Notes: generated by a model not told the origin, from the letters alone. A DNA stretch of 64,000 nucleotides from Oscillospiraceae bacterium (GCA_017523995.1 JAFWUX010000081.1:1-64000), one strand, 5' to 3'. Shown: positions 53,051 to 62,626, counted from the stretch's first letter. A program made the numbers and translations.

Positions 53051-54220
53051 ATGAAACAAACAGCGAAAATTATTCCGTGCTATGCGGCTGATACATCGGG
53101 CGTGTGCGCGGCACTTTATGAGCTCGGCGGCATGATTGCGGTACACGATGCCTCCGGCGTCAACTCGACCTACGCAACCCACGATGAACCGCGCTGGGAG
53201 ACGGTGCAGTCCATGATCTATGTCTCCGGACTGACCGAGCTCGATGCAATTCTCGGCAACGATGAAAAATACATCGCAGACGTTGTCTCTGCGGCTGCAG
53301 ATCAGAAACCGCGGTTTATAGCGGTCTGCGGTTCGCCCATGCCGATGATGATCGGTGTGGATTTCGACGCAGTCGCGATGGAGATCGAACAGCGCAGCGG
53401 CATCCGGACATTTCCGCTGCACACAAACGGGATGCATGCCTACTCTGCGGGCGCTTCGGAGGCGCTGCTGGCAATCACACAGGAATATGTCCTGCCGCAG
53501 ACGGAGAAAACCGCAGACGGCGTCAATATCCTCGGCGCATTGCCGCTCGATTTCGGCAATCCGCAGGAGATGCTCAGCATCCGGACATGGCTTGAGGAAA
53601 ACGGCTTTTCCGTGATCTCCTGCTTTGCAATGGGCGATTCGCTTGAGACGCTCGCACAGGCGGGGAAAGCCGCGGTCAATCTGGTGGTATCCTACAGCGG
53701 GCTTGCAGCGGCGGAATATCTCTATAACTGCTTCGGGATTCCGTATGTCTGCGGCGTGCCGACCGGTACGGCGTTTGCGCAGAAGCTCGCGGCGGCGCTC
53801 CGGCATGCTGCGGAAAGCGGTCAGCCGGAGATGCCGTGTACATATCGCAGCGGGAACGGCAGAACGGTCGCGGTGATCGGCGAAAATGTCACCGGCGGCT
53901 CACTTGCAGCGCAGCTCGGGATCATCGGCTGTGACGCAAGACTGATCTGCCCGCTGCCGCATGCGGAACAACTGCTCGCGGCAGGCGATTCGGACGCATC
54001 CGCAGAGGAGGAGATTGAGCGCTGTCTAGCCCAGATGCAGCCCTGCGCGGTCATTGCCGATCCGCTTTACCGCTTCATCCTGCCGAAAACGGCAAAGCAT
54101 ATCGGATTGCCGCATTATGCGTTCTCCGGCAGATGCTTTGAAACACAAATGCCCGATCTCACCGGAAACCGGTTTGATCTCTGGCTGCAAAATCAGACGG
54201 ACAAAGAGGGAGCAATATGA
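53051..54220 (+). CDS. NifK-like protein 1 (cysteine-poor paralogue)
   Basis: 389 residues. Oxidored_nitro fold, related to the protein at 57835. Both share 'SGxCxxxYELGG' and 'DEPRW', but here '[17 protein letters not shown]' replaces 'DAGGCAGNVCGFDEPRW', so two candidate cluster cysteines (like NifK Cys95) are gone; Cys10 and Cys19 remain. That suggests a different or missing P-cluster-like centre. ATG 53051 with AGGAAC upstream. Overlaps the H2 gene by four bases (ATGA). Confidence 0.85.
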   Translation: MKQTAKIIPCYAADTSGVCAALYELGGMIAVHDASGVNSTYATHDEPRWETVQSMIYVSGLTELDAILGNDEKYIADVVSAAADQKPRFIAVCGSPMPMMIGVDFDAVAMEIEQRSGIRTFPLHTNGMHAYSAGASEALLAITQEYVLPQTEKTADGVNILGALPLDFGNPQEMLSIRTWLEENGFSVISCFAMGDSLETLAQAGKAAVNLVVSYSGLAAAEYLYNCFGIPYVCGVPTGTAFAQKLAAALRHAAESGQPEMPCTYRSGNGRTVAVIGENVTGGSLAAQLGIIGCDARLICPLPHAEQLLAAGDSDASAEEEIERCLAQMQPCAVIADPLYRFILPKTAKHIGLPHYAFSGRCFETQMPDLTGNRFDLWLQNQTDKEGAI

Positions 54221-54978
54221 TTAAACTTGCGATATACGGAAAGGGCGGCATCGGCAAATCGACCTGCACGGCAAATCTTGCGGCGGCGTTTGCGATGCGC
54301 GGCAAAAAGGTCATTCAGATCGGCTGCGATCCGAAGGCGGATTCCACGATCAACCTGCTCGGCGGCACGCCGGTCACGCCGGTCATGGATTATCTTCGCG
54401 ACCACGATGACGAACCCGATCAGCTTGAACAGATTTCGCAGCGCGGCTTCGGCGATATCCTCTGCATCGAAACAGGCGGCCCGACACCGGGGCTCGGCTG
54501 CGCAGGACGCGGCATCATCACAACATTCAGCCTGCTCAATGAGCTGCGGCTCTTTGAACGATGTCAGCCGGATGTGGTGCTCTATGATGTCCTCGGCGAT
54601 GTGGTCTGCGGCGGCTTTGCTGCACCGATCAGAGAGGGATATGCCGAGCAGGTGCTGATCGTCACCTCGGGCGAGAAAATGGCGCTCTATGCCGCGAACA
54701 ATATCAACAATGCCGTCAAAAACTTTGAGGACAGAAGCTATGCGAAAGTCCGCGGTATCATCATGAACCGGCGCAATGTCACCGGTGAGGAGGAAAAGGT
54801 ACGGGCGTTTGCGGAATCCGCAGGGCTCGAGATTGCAGCGGATATTCCGCGCTCCGATGATATCACAAAGTACGAGGATATGGGCAAAACCGTGATTGAG
54901 GGCGATCCGGCATGCGAGACCGCAAAGCGGTTCTTTGCGCTGGCGGATCTGCTCATTGCGGAGGACGAAACGCGGTAA
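54217..54978 (+). CDS. NifH-like ATPase 2
   Basis: 253 residues. Same fold as the first NifH-like protein and about as close to NifH: P-loop GKGGIGKST (8-16), 'GCDPKADST' (37-45), Cys95 in GLGCAGRG and Cys131 in GDVVCGGF. The '[20 protein letters not shown]' section is closer to classical NifH than H1. ATG overlaps the K1 stop. A SAM methyltransferase follows after 18 bases. Two separate H proteins in one operon imply two partner complexes or two electron-transfer steps. Confidence 0.92.
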   Translation: MIKLAIYGKGGIGKSTCTANLAAAFAMRGKKVIQIGCDPKADSTINLLGGTPVTPVMDYLRDHDDEPDQLEQISQRGFGDILCIETGGPTPGLGCAGRGIITTFSLLNELRLFERCQPDVVLYDVLGDVVCGGFAAPIREGYAEQVLIVTSGEKMALYAANNINNAVKNFEDRSYAKVRGIIMNRRNVTGEEEKVRAFAESAGLEIAADIPRSDDITKYEDMGKTVIEGDPACETAKRFFALADLLIAEDETR

Positions 54979-54996
54979 CACAGAAAGGAACGCAGC

Positions 54997-55743
54997 ATGG
55001 ACGAGCGGATCAGGGCGGCAAAGCGGGGCTTTGAACAGAGCTTTGCTTCCGGCACTCTCTATAACCGGCAGACGCAGGATGAACAGCATTTGCAGCAGAT
55101 TCTCGCGCTTCTGCCGTTCCGGAGCGGCATGCATATTCTGGATCTCGGGACGGGGACCGGTTATCTGGGTTTCCCGATCGCGGAGATGCATCCGGAAATC
55201 ACCGTCACCGGACTCGATATTGTCGAAACCGCGCTGGATGTCAACCGCGAAAAAGCAGCGCAGGAGCAGCTTTCCAATCTGCGCTTTGTGACCTATGACG
55301 GCACGCGGTTCCCCTTTGCAGACGGTACGTTTGATCTGGTTATATCGCGCTATGCGCTGCATCATTTTCCGGATATCCGCGGCAGCATTGCCGAAATCAG
55401 CAGGGTACTGACAGCGGAGGGCTGCTTCTTTCTCTCCGATCCTGCGCCGAATGAAGATGATCCGGAACGGTTCGTCGATGCGTTCATGCAGATGAAGCCG
55501 GACGGGCATATCCGGTTTTATACATGCGCGGAATGGGACATGCTTTGCGGCGAACGGCATATGCAGAGGATCGGCGGATTTGAAAGCGGAATCCGGTTCC
55601 CGCGAAAGTACAGCGCCGCCTATGACGCATTGCTGAGACAGTATCCGGAGGCTGTCGCCGAAAGCTATGAGATTCAGAAGACCGGCGATGAAATCCTGAT
55701 TACGGAGCAGGTCAGCAATCTGCTGTATCAGAAGCAGAAATGA
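54997..55743 (+). CDS. class I SAM-dependent methyltransferase
   Basis: 248 residues. Rossmann methyltransferase: motif I 'ILDLGTGTGYLGFPIAEMHP', the acidic loop 'GLDIVE' and motif IV-like 'FDLVISRYALHHFPDI' match the UbiE/Methyltransf_11 type. The substrate is not known. In the middle of nitrogenase-like genes it could modify a cofactor or the system's substrate (for example a thiol, metal ligand or small acid). GAAAGGAACG ribosome binding site. Confidence 0.88.
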   Translation: MDERIRAAKRGFEQSFASGTLYNRQTQDEQHLQQILALLPFRSGMHILDLGTGTGYLGFPIAEMHPEITVTGLDIVETALDVNREKAAQEQLSNLRFVTYDGTRFPFADGTFDLVISRYALHHFPDIRGSIAEISRVLTAEGCFFLSDPAPNEDDPERFVDAFMQMKPDGHIRFYTCAEWDMLCGERHMQRIGGFESGIRFPRKYSAAYDALLRQYPEAVAESYEIQKTGDEILITEQVSNLLYQKQK

Positions 55744-55754
55744 GGAGAAGTATC

Positions 55755-56084
55755 ATGCATGAAAATGTGGCTGCACTTTTGAAGCTCGGCAGAATCCCGA
55801 CGGACGAAATATCCGCTGAACTGTTTGAGCAATATGATTCGCTGCTGCAAACGGAGGACGCGCTGACTTATGAGGACGCGGCAGCACTGATGTCACTTTT
55901 CTCGGACGGCGATCCGGATGATATATCCGACGAAAGCAATGATCTGAACTGGGCGCTGCTGCATGCTGTCGAAACGGTTTATGCAGCGGAGCCTGCGCGG
56001 TATCAGGCGCTGATCGGACAATGCGGCAGCGCGGCATGGAAGGCACTTCTGCAAACAAGACTGAACAATGCGCTGAAAAAGTAA
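55755..56084 (+). CDS. small acidic protein, possibly Imm30-like
   Basis: 109 residues, acidic. 'LMSLFSDGDPDDISDESNDLNWALLHAVETV' recalls immunity protein 30-type helical proteins ('MWGLLH...E'), but the match is weak. ATG 55755 has GAGGAGAAG nine bases upstream; an ATG at 55740 overlapping the methyltransferase stop is also possible. Tightly packed between the methyltransferase and D2 genes. Confidence 0.5.
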   Translation: MHENVAALLKLGRIPTDEISAELFEQYDSLLQTEDALTYEDAAALMSLFSDGDPDDISDESNDLNWALLHAVETVYAAEPARYQALIGQCGSAAWKALLQTRLNNALKK

Positions 56085-56091
56085 GGAAACA

Positions 56092-57381
56092 ATGAACATG
56101 AACAACGCATATTTTATCACGGCGGCAGTGCTTGCGGAGCGCGGCTTTGCCGATCTGCCGGAGGAGCTGAATTCGGCAAAGCACATGATCTACAGCTCAC
56201 CGGCAACCCTCGATTATAATTCCCCCGGCGCAAAGGGATTCGGCGTCAAACGTGCGGGACTTGCAATCCCCGGCTCTGTGATGCTGCTGGTCGCACCGGG
56301 CTGCTGCGGACGCAATACCGCGCTGCTCAACGAACTCGGCTACAGCGAGCGCTTTTTCTATCTAATGCTCGATGATACCGATATCGTCACGGGGCGCTAT
56401 CTCAAAAAAATCCCGAAGGCATGCGCGGAGCTGCTCGAAGAATGCGAAACGCCGCCCTCTGCGGTTGTAATCTGCATCACCTGCGTCGATGCGCTGCTCG
56501 GCACGGATATGGAGCGTGTCTGCCGGAGCTGCGAGGAGATGACCGGCGTCGCGACAATCCCCGCATACATGTACGCGCTGACGCGGGAGAAGCGCCTGCC
56601 GCCGATGGCACTTGTGCGCAAATCGGTGTATTCGCTGCTCAAGCCGCAGAAGCGCATCTCCACCGCCTGCAATCTGCTCGGATTTTTCTCCGCGCTTGAG
56701 GACGGCTGCGAGCTCTATGATCTGCTGCGGTCTGCCGGCATCCGGACGATCGGTGAGATCGGGCGATGTCAGACATTTGACGAATATGCGGCACTTTCCA
56801 AGGCAAATTTCAATCTCGTGCTCAATGCGGAGACGCGCCACGCCGCGCAGGATATGCAGGAGCGGCTCGGCATCCCGTTCATCGAGCTGACGCGGCTTTA
56901 CCGTCTGGACAAAATCCGCAATCAGTACCGGCTGCTCGGGCAGGCGATCGGCGCGGAACTCGATGATGCGGCGTATTATGATGCGGCACAGGAAAAAATT
57001 ACGCAGTTCCGTGAAAAATACGGCGCGCTGCGCTTTGCGGTCGGCGAATGTCTGAATGCGGACAGCTTTGAGCTTGCACTCGCGCTGACGGAATACGGAT
57101 TCCGCGTGCCGGAGATTTACGGCACAGTCGGCGAGCGCAATTTTGTGTTTATCAAGCGGCTCGCAGAGGTGTCGCCGGAAACGCGCATTTACTCGAATCT
57201 GTCGCCGACCATGCTGACCTACCGCCGCGAGACGGAGATCGACGCGGTCATCGGCAATGATGCAATGTACTATCACAGAGATCTGCCCGGCATCGGCTTT
57301 CAGGAGGAGGCGCAGCCCTTCGGTTATCGCGGCGTGACGCTGCTCTTTGAAAAGCTCGGTGCGGCACTTTCGGAGGAATAA
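56092..57381 (+). CDS. NifD-like protein 2
   Basis: 429 residues. Oxidored_nitro fold, diverged from D1. Candidate cluster ligands: the Cys71-Cys72 pair in 'VAPGCCGRNT' (the NifD Cys88-like position) and Cys131 in 'ITCVDALLGTD' (the NifD Cys154-like position). 'GCELYDLLRSAGIRTIGEIG' follows the second sub-domain. More cysteines than D1, as with the second K. Starts seven bases after the small gene. Probably pairs with the K2 protein at 57835, as order suggests; either pair could be catalytic or a NifEN-like scaffold. Confidence 0.85.
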   Translation: MNMNNAYFITAAVLAERGFADLPEELNSAKHMIYSSPATLDYNSPGAKGFGVKRAGLAIPGSVMLLVAPGCCGRNTALLNELGYSERFFYLMLDDTDIVTGRYLKKIPKACAELLEECETPPSAVVICITCVDALLGTDMERVCRSCEEMTGVATIPAYMYALTREKRLPPMALVRKSVYSLLKPQKRISTACNLLGFFSALEDGCELYDLLRSAGIRTIGEIGRCQTFDEYAALSKANFNLVLNAETRHAAQDMQERLGIPFIELTRLYRLDKIRNQYRLLGQAIGAELDDAAYYDAAQEKITQFREKYGALRFAVGECLNADSFELALALTEYGFRVPEIYGTVGERNFVFIKRLAEVSPETRIYSNLSPTMLTYRRETEIDAVIGNDAMYYHRDLPGIGFQEEAQPFGYRGVTLLFEKLGAALSEE

Positions 57382-57385
57382 TAAT

Positions 57386-57838
57386 ATGGCAAACTGGAAA
57401 TCGAAGGAATATTATACAATCACACTCGACGGCATCTCCGTCAGAACGCTCAGCGGATTGCTGCGCGAAACGCTCGGCATGAGCGGGGAGACGGTGGCGC
57501 GTTCGCATTTTTATGCGGCGGAAAAGGGCGATTTCACATACTCCGATGCGCTGGATCTGGATGCATATTTTTCGGAACGCCGCAGCGCAACGGTGCATAT
57601 GAAAACGATCCGGTTCGACCGCGCATACCGCGAGGGAACATGTCTGATCTACGCATACGGCAGCAAGGCGCAGCTCGAATGCGACATCGAAGAACGGGAT
57701 TTTGATACGAAAAAAATGCAGGAGCTGCAGGCATGGCTGCAGAATCAGGTGCATGAAGGCATCGCAGAATATGTCAGCATCAGCTATACTTTAGATAACA
57801 AGCCGCTGTTTGAATACAAAGAAGGAGCGATGCCATGA
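57386..57838 (+). CDS. unknown protein between NifD-like 2 and NifK-like 2
   Basis: 150 residues, soluble, charged. I do not recognise it. 'KSKEYYTITLDGISVRTLSGLL' looks like a compact beta-rich start, followed by 'FRDAYREGTC'-like segments and a helical end. Candidates are an accessory subunit of the nitrogenase-like complex or another small immunity-type protein. RBS GGAGG ahead; the start is four bases after the D2 stop and it overlaps the K2 start by four bases. Confidence 0.55.
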   Translation: MANWKSKEYYTITLDGISVRTLSGLLRETLGMSGETVARSHFYAAEKGDFTYSDALDLDAYFSERRSATVHMKTIRFDRAYREGTCLIYAYGSKAQLECDIEERDFDTKKMQELQAWLQNQVHEGIAEYVSISYTLDNKPLFEYKEGAMP

Positions 57839-58863
57839 GCCGCCTGCTGACGCATCTTTCGCCCTTAGCGCCCGATGATTCCGGCGCATGCGGCGTGTTC
57901 TATGAGCTCGGCGGCATCACGGTGATCTGCGATGCAGGCGGCTGCGCGGGCAATGTCTGCGGATTTGACGAGCCGCGCTGGCACGAGAAATCCTCGGCGC
58001 TGTTCAGCGCAGGCCTGCGCGATATGGATGCAATCCTCGGCAGAGACGAGCTGCTGATCCGCAAGCTCACGAAGATCACGGAGCAGGTTCCGGCAGCGTT
58101 CACGGCGATCGTCGGGACACCCGTTCCGGCGGTCATTGCGACGGATTATCAGGCGCTCAAACGCATGGCGGAAAAGAAAACCGGCTTGCCGTGCATCACC
58201 GTTGAAACGGACGGTACCCGCGGTTATGATTTCGGTGAAATGCTCAGCTATTCGCGGCTTTTCCGCACGTTTGCGCAGGAGCAGTATCCGGTGAAAGCGG
58301 GCAAATGCGGCGTGCTCGGCGCAACACCGCTGAACACCGGTCTGACGCGCGCGGACAGCATCATCGCGGCAGTGCGGGCGCAGGGATATGAGCAGGTTGT
58401 CTGTTTCGGACTGGACAGCGGTCTGGATGAGATTCGCCGTGCATCGGAATGCGCGCATCTGCTTGTGATTTCGCCGTCCGGACTCAAAGCGGCGGAGTAT
58501 CTGCACGAGAAATTCGGCACGCCGTTCTCGGTCGGATATCCGGTTCTGCCGGAGGATGTGACGGCACGCGCGAAGGCACTTTCCGGCAAACGTGTTCTGA
58601 TCGTGCATCAGCAGTTTGCTGCGAATGCACTGCGCAATATCATTACAAATTGCGAGACGCACTGCGGGACATGGTTCATGCACGATGCGCGTTACGAATC
58701 TGACGGAGATTTTGCGTTCCGCGATGAGGACGGGTTCCGTCAGGCGACAGAGTCGGCGGATGTTGTCATCGCAGACCCGATGCTGCGGCGCGCCGTACCC
58801 CGTTTCCGCGGCGAATGGATTGACTTCCCGCACTACGCCGTCAGCGGCTCTGCAAAGTGGTAA
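57835..58863 (+). CDS. NifK-like protein 2 (cysteine-rich paralogue)
   Basis: 342 residues, shorter than NifK (about 520). Oxidored_nitro fold with Cys19, Cys32, Cys37 and Cys42 in the first 45 residues. 'DAGGCAGNVCGFDEPRW' keeps the cysteines that the other K protein lost. 'VLGATPLNTGLTRADSII' and the later Rossmann-like sections are shared with the family. Last of the six nitrogenase-like genes. ATG overlaps the previous gene by four bases. Confidence 0.85.
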   Translation: MSRLLTHLSPLAPDDSGACGVFYELGGITVICDAGGCAGNVCGFDEPRWHEKSSALFSAGLRDMDAILGRDELLIRKLTKITEQVPAAFTAIVGTPVPAVIATDYQALKRMAEKKTGLPCITVETDGTRGYDFGEMLSYSRLFRTFAQEQYPVKAGKCGVLGATPLNTGLTRADSIIAAVRAQGYEQVVCFGLDSGLDEIRRASECAHLLVISPSGLKAAEYLHEKFGTPFSVGYPVLPEDVTARAKALSGKRVLIVHQQFAANALRNIITNCETHCGTWFMHDARYESDGDFAFRDEDGFRQATESADVVIADPMLRRAVPRFRGEWIDFPHYAVSGSAKW

Positions 58864-58868
58864 AAAGT

Positions 58869-59789
58869 ATGGTTATACGTGAAAAATCGCTCAACGAAAT
58901 CTACGGCTTGGAGCCGATGAAACCGGCGCTCAATACCTATGTGCTCCGGACGGCAGCGCGTGCCATGCGTTTGCCGCTCAAGGATTTGTCCGCAGAGGAA
59001 ATCCGGCTGCTGATCGGACAAAAGGTCGGGCTGCGGTATCTGCTGCCGCTTGCGATTGAGATTCTGCGGAAGAATCCGCTGAAGCAGGCGAGTCTCTTTC
59101 CGGGCGATCTGCTCGAGGTCTGCAGGCGTCTGGAACCCGCGGACTGGCACGAGAATCCGACGGAGCTGCGTGCTTTTCAGGATATCCTGAAAGCCGCGGA
59201 ACCGAAAACGGTCACGGAATTTGCAACGCCCTGCGGTGTGCTGCGCTTCAGCGATAATCAGGGCAATATTCTTTCATTTCAGATCCGGCAGGAGATCTGG
59301 GAGCAGAAAGCCGCTGTCTATGATGATATTGCGGAAGAATGGACACCGCTGGATGCGCAGAATCAGTATACAGTGCGCATTGCGGCGGGCGATCTGACGG
59401 TCGGCGCTGAATATGTCCTGCGGCTGCACGGCGATTACAATTACACATACGGCGACAGCGATGAATGCGCGATTGCAAGTCTTGTCACGGCAGATAACGT
59501 GACGCTCAGTCTCGGCGCCTGCGATCTCAATGAGGATGAAAAGAACCGTCAGGCGGTGCCGGATATTGTGAACGGCGAACGTCGTGGCTGGCACTATCCG
59601 GATGAATTTGACACATCAGAAATGCGCGGATACTTGCTTTTTGTGCTGCCGGACTGGTCGGGCTACCGTTTCCGCCTGCTGGATGATACAGTGCCGGAAA
59701 TTCAGTTCCGGCTTGCGTGGACAGCACATACGGTTGAACAAGCGGCACCGGATGATTACGGTGCGGTAACGAACTGGACGATCATGTAA
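58869..59789 (+). CDS. CdiI-like immunity protein with extra C-terminal domain
   Basis: 306 residues. The first 110 match contact-dependent inhibition immunity proteins (CdiI_3 type): 'SLNEIYGLEP', 'LSAEEIRLLIGQKVGLRYLLPLAIEIL' and 'SLFPGDLLEVCRRL'. The remaining 190 residues form an uncharacterised beta-rich domain ('LRLHGDYNYTYGDSDECAIAS'). No toxin gene is nearby. It begins five bases after K2 with no clear ribosome binding site (AAAAAG only), so it may be translated by coupling. Confidence 0.7.
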   Translation: MVIREKSLNEIYGLEPMKPALNTYVLRTAARAMRLPLKDLSAEEIRLLIGQKVGLRYLLPLAIEILRKNPLKQASLFPGDLLEVCRRLEPADWHENPTELRAFQDILKAAEPKTVTEFATPCGVLRFSDNQGNILSFQIRQEIWEQKAAVYDDIAEEWTPLDAQNQYTVRIAAGDLTVGAEYVLRLHGDYNYTYGDSDECAIASLVTADNVTLSLGACDLNEDEKNRQAVPDIVNGERRGWHYPDEFDTSEMRGYLLFVLPDWSGYRFRLLDDTVPEIQFRLAWTAHTVEQAAPDDYGAVTNWTIM

Positions 59790-59800
59790 CGGAGGATACA

Positions 59801-60253
59801 ATGGAACAGTTCATGCCGGTGATTCGTGAGATCACAGAGGATGATTTTGATGCCCTGATGCTGTTGTACACGCATCTGCATGATAACCCGATTCCTGATA
59901 AATGTGACGAAGTTGCTGCTGTCTGGCGGCAGATTCTTCACGCTCCCGCACATCACATTGTTGTCGCGGAGATTGCGGGCAAAATCGTATCATCTTGCGT
60001 TTGCGTGATTATTCCGAATCTGACACACAATCAGCGCCCCTACGCGCTCATCGAGAACGTTGTGACGCATGCAGATTACCGCAAGCGCGGTCTGGCAAGC
60101 GCCTGTCTGGAATTTGCAAAAACGCTCGCGCGGCGCGAGAACTGTTACAAACTCATGCTGATGACCGGCGCGAAGGATGAGCCGACCCTGCATTTTTATG
60201 AGCAGGCAGGCTATAACCGGACGGACAAAACGGCGTTTATCCAGTGGCTCTGA
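59801..60253 (+). CDS. GNAT family N-acetyltransferase
   Basis: 150 residues, usual length. 'ENVVTHADYRKRGLASACLEFAKTLA' is the acetyl-CoA loop (R/QxxGxA-type), and 'HFYEQAGYNRTDKTAFIQW' is the C-terminal end. The acceptor is unknown. GGAGG upstream; starts 11 bases after the immunity-like gene. Confidence 0.88.
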   Translation: MEQFMPVIREITEDDFDALMLLYTHLHDNPIPDKCDEVAAVWRQILHAPAHHIVVAEIAGKIVSSCVCVIIPNLTHNQRPYALIENVVTHADYRKRGLASACLEFAKTLARRENCYKLMLMTGAKDEPTLHFYEQAGYNRTDKTAFIQWL

Positions 60254-60298
60254 TATGAGCAAGAAAAGACAAATTTCTAGCGGAGGTGAACCGGCTGC

Positions 60299-62626
60299 AT
60301 GACGGTACAATATCATATTTACGGCATCGTGCAGGGCGTCGGGTTCCGCCCGTTTACGGCGGTGACGGCGGCGCGGTTCGGCATCCGCGGAACGGTCGCG
60401 AACAAGGGCTCCTATGTCGAGATTATCGCGCAGGGCGAGCAGGATGCACTGGATGCATTTGCCTCGGAGATCCGGAACCGGCCGCCGGAGCGCGCGATGA
60501 TCCTTGCGATGGACAGCGAGTCACTTTCTGATGATGCAGAGCGCCATGATTTCAACGCATTTACGATTATTGAGAGCGAAAAGGAATACGGCGATATCTT
60601 CGTTTCGCCGGACATCGCGACCTGCGATCAGTGCCGCGCGGAGCTCTTTGATCCGCACAACCGGCGGTATCTGCACCCGTTCATCAACTGTACGCAGTGC
60701 GGTCCGCGGCTGACAATTCTTGACACAATGCCCTATGACCGCGAGCGCACAAGCATGCACGAATTCCCGATGTGCAATGCCTGCGATGCGGAGTATCATG
60801 ACCCCGAAACGCGGCGCTTTGACGCGCAGCCGAACTGCTGCAATGACTGCGGTCCTGCGGTGTATATAATTGGTACAAAATTGCGTGGCGGCGATGCGAT
60901 TACGGCAGTGCGCAGAGCGATCATGGAAGGCAAAATTGCGGCGGTCAAGGGCATCGGCGGGTTTCATCTCTGCTGTGATGCGAAGAATCCGGATGCTGTG
61001 CGGCGGCTGCGCAAACGCAAGCATCGCCCGATGAAACCGTTTGCGGTCATGATGAAGGACATTGAAACAGCGGAGCGCGAATGCATATTGCAGGACGGTC
61101 AGCGCGGGATGCTGACCGGCTGGCAGAAGCCGATTCTGCTGCTCGAAAAGCGTTCGCAGATGTCAATTTGTGACGATATTGCGCCGGATAACCGCACGGT
61201 CGGCGTGATGCTGCCCTACGCGCCGGTGCAGATGCTGCTGTTTGATTATCCGGACGGCATCGCGATGACCGACTGCCTTGTCATGACAAGCGGAAACGCG
61301 CGCGGCGCACCGATCTGCCGGAGCGACGGGGACGCGGTCAAAGAGATCGGCGATTTCTGCGACCTGATTCTCTCACACAACCGCAAAATCCGCCTGCGCG
61401 CGGACGATTCCGTCTGCGACTGGCTCGCCGGAAAGCCCTATATGATCCGGCGCTCGCGCGGGTTTGCGCCGCTGCCCGTGATGATCCCGAAGAAGCGGCA
61501 CCGGCAGGTGCTCGCGATCGGCGGCGAGCTGAAAAACACGTTCTGCATCGCGAAGGGCGGGCTGCTTTACGCATCGCCGTTTGTCGGGGATATGGCGGAC
61601 ATCCGGACGGTGCAGGCGCTGCGCGAATCGGTTGACCGGATGTGCGGCCTGCTCGAGGCGGCACCGGAGCTGATTGTCTGCGACATGCACCCGATGTACA
61701 ACACGGTGACAGTCGCGCAGGAAATCGCGCAGGAGCGCGGAATTCCGGTGATTCAGGTGCAGCATCACTATGCGCATATCCTTTCGTGCATGGCGGAGAA
61801 CGATGTCACCGGCAGGGTGATCGGGCTGAGTCTCGACGGCACCGGCTACGGCACCGACGGCACGATCTGGGGCGGCGAGCTGCTGCTCTGTGATGCGTCC
61901 GGATTTGAGCGGCTCGGCTCGGTGCAGCCGTTCACGCAGACCGGCGGCGACCTTTCCGCGAAGGAGGGCTGGCGCATCGCGGCGGCGCTGCTGCGGGATG
62001 CTGATCCGGATGCGGCGCAGGTGATCTGCGAGCGGCTCGGCGTGTGCAGCGCGCAGGAATACACGGTGCTCGGCAATATGGCGCGCATGGGCGTCAACAG
62101 TGTGCAGTCCACGAGCTGCGGGCGTATTTTTGACGCTGTTTCTGCGATTCTGGGGATACGGCGCGCAGTGACATTCGAGGGCGAAGCATCCACCGCGCTG
62201 ATGTATGAAGCGGAGCGGTATGCAGCGGCGCACGGCGATATTGCCTGTGAACTGCCTGCGGAGATCATCTGCGAAAACGGCAGCATCACGATGCAGACAA
62301 CTGCGCTAGCTGCGGAGATTGCAAAGCGGTATCTCGATGACCGCACGCCTGAAAACCGGCAGTATCTTGCATATCAGTTTCATGCGGCGCTTGCGGAAAT
62401 GCTCTGTCAGGCATGTCTGCAAATGCGCGCAGATACGAATATTTCCACATGCGCACTCAGCGGCGGCGTGTTTCAGAACCGTCTGCTGGCGCGGATGTGC
62501 CGCAGCAAATTATCCGCCGCCGGATTCACCGTCCTGCTGCACAGCCTGATTCCGCCGAATGACGGCGGCATCTGCATCGGGCAGGCGATGTACGGCGCAT
62601 ATTATGATGAAGGAGGCAGCGTATGA
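60299..62626 (+). CDS. hypF: carbamoyltransferase HypF
   Basis: 775 residues, full length. Makes thiocarbamate on HypE from carbamoyl-phosphate and ATP, the source of CN ligands of [NiFe] hydrogenase. Acylphosphatase domain (about 3-90, 'GIVQGVGFRPF'), four CxxC zinc pairs ('CDQC', 'CTQC', 'CNAC', 'CNDC'), a YrdC-like domain (about 195-385), and a Kae1-like domain with 'VQHHYAHILSCMAEN' and 'LSLDGTGYGTDGTIWGGE'. GCGGAGGTG ribosome binding site. It overlaps the next gene by four bases. Confidence 0.96.
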   Translation: MTVQYHIYGIVQGVGFRPFTAVTAARFGIRGTVANKGSYVEIIAQGEQDALDAFASEIRNRPPERAMILAMDSESLSDDAERHDFNAFTIIESEKEYGDIFVSPDIATCDQCRAELFDPHNRRYLHPFINCTQCGPRLTILDTMPYDRERTSMHEFPMCNACDAEYHDPETRRFDAQPNCCNDCGPAVYIIGTKLRGGDAITAVRRAIMEGKIAAVKGIGGFHLCCDAKNPDAVRRLRKRKHRPMKPFAVMMKDIETAERECILQDGQRGMLTGWQKPILLLEKRSQMSICDDIAPDNRTVGVMLPYAPVQMLLFDYPDGIAMTDCLVMTSGNARGAPICRSDGDAVKEIGDFCDLILSHNRKIRLRADDSVCDWLAGKPYMIRRSRGFAPLPVMIPKKRHRQVLAIGGELKNTFCIAKGGLLYASPFVGDMADIRTVQALRESVDRMCGLLEAAPELIVCDMHPMYNTVTVAQEIAQERGIPVIQVQHHYAHILSCMAENDVTGRVIGLSLDGTGYGTDGTIWGGELLLCDASGFERLGSVQPFTQTGGDLSAKEGWRIAAALLRDADPDAAQVICERLGVCSAQEYTVLGNMARMGVNSVQSTSCGRIFDAVSAILGIRRAVTFEGEASTALMYEAERYAAAHGDIACELPAEIICENGSITMQTTALAAEIAKRYLDDRTPENRQYLAYQFHAALAEMLCQACLQMRADTNISTCALSGGVFQNRLLARMCRSKLSAAGFTVLLHSLIPPNDGGICIGQAMYGAYYDEGGSV

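Noticed and set aside
50022..58863. Classical nitrogenase (nifHDK), protochlorophyllide reductase or coenzyme F430 (cfb) genes
   Set aside because: D/K proteins are only 342-437 residues, cofactor ligands are not conserved, and no nifB/E/N/V, bch or cfb partners are present.
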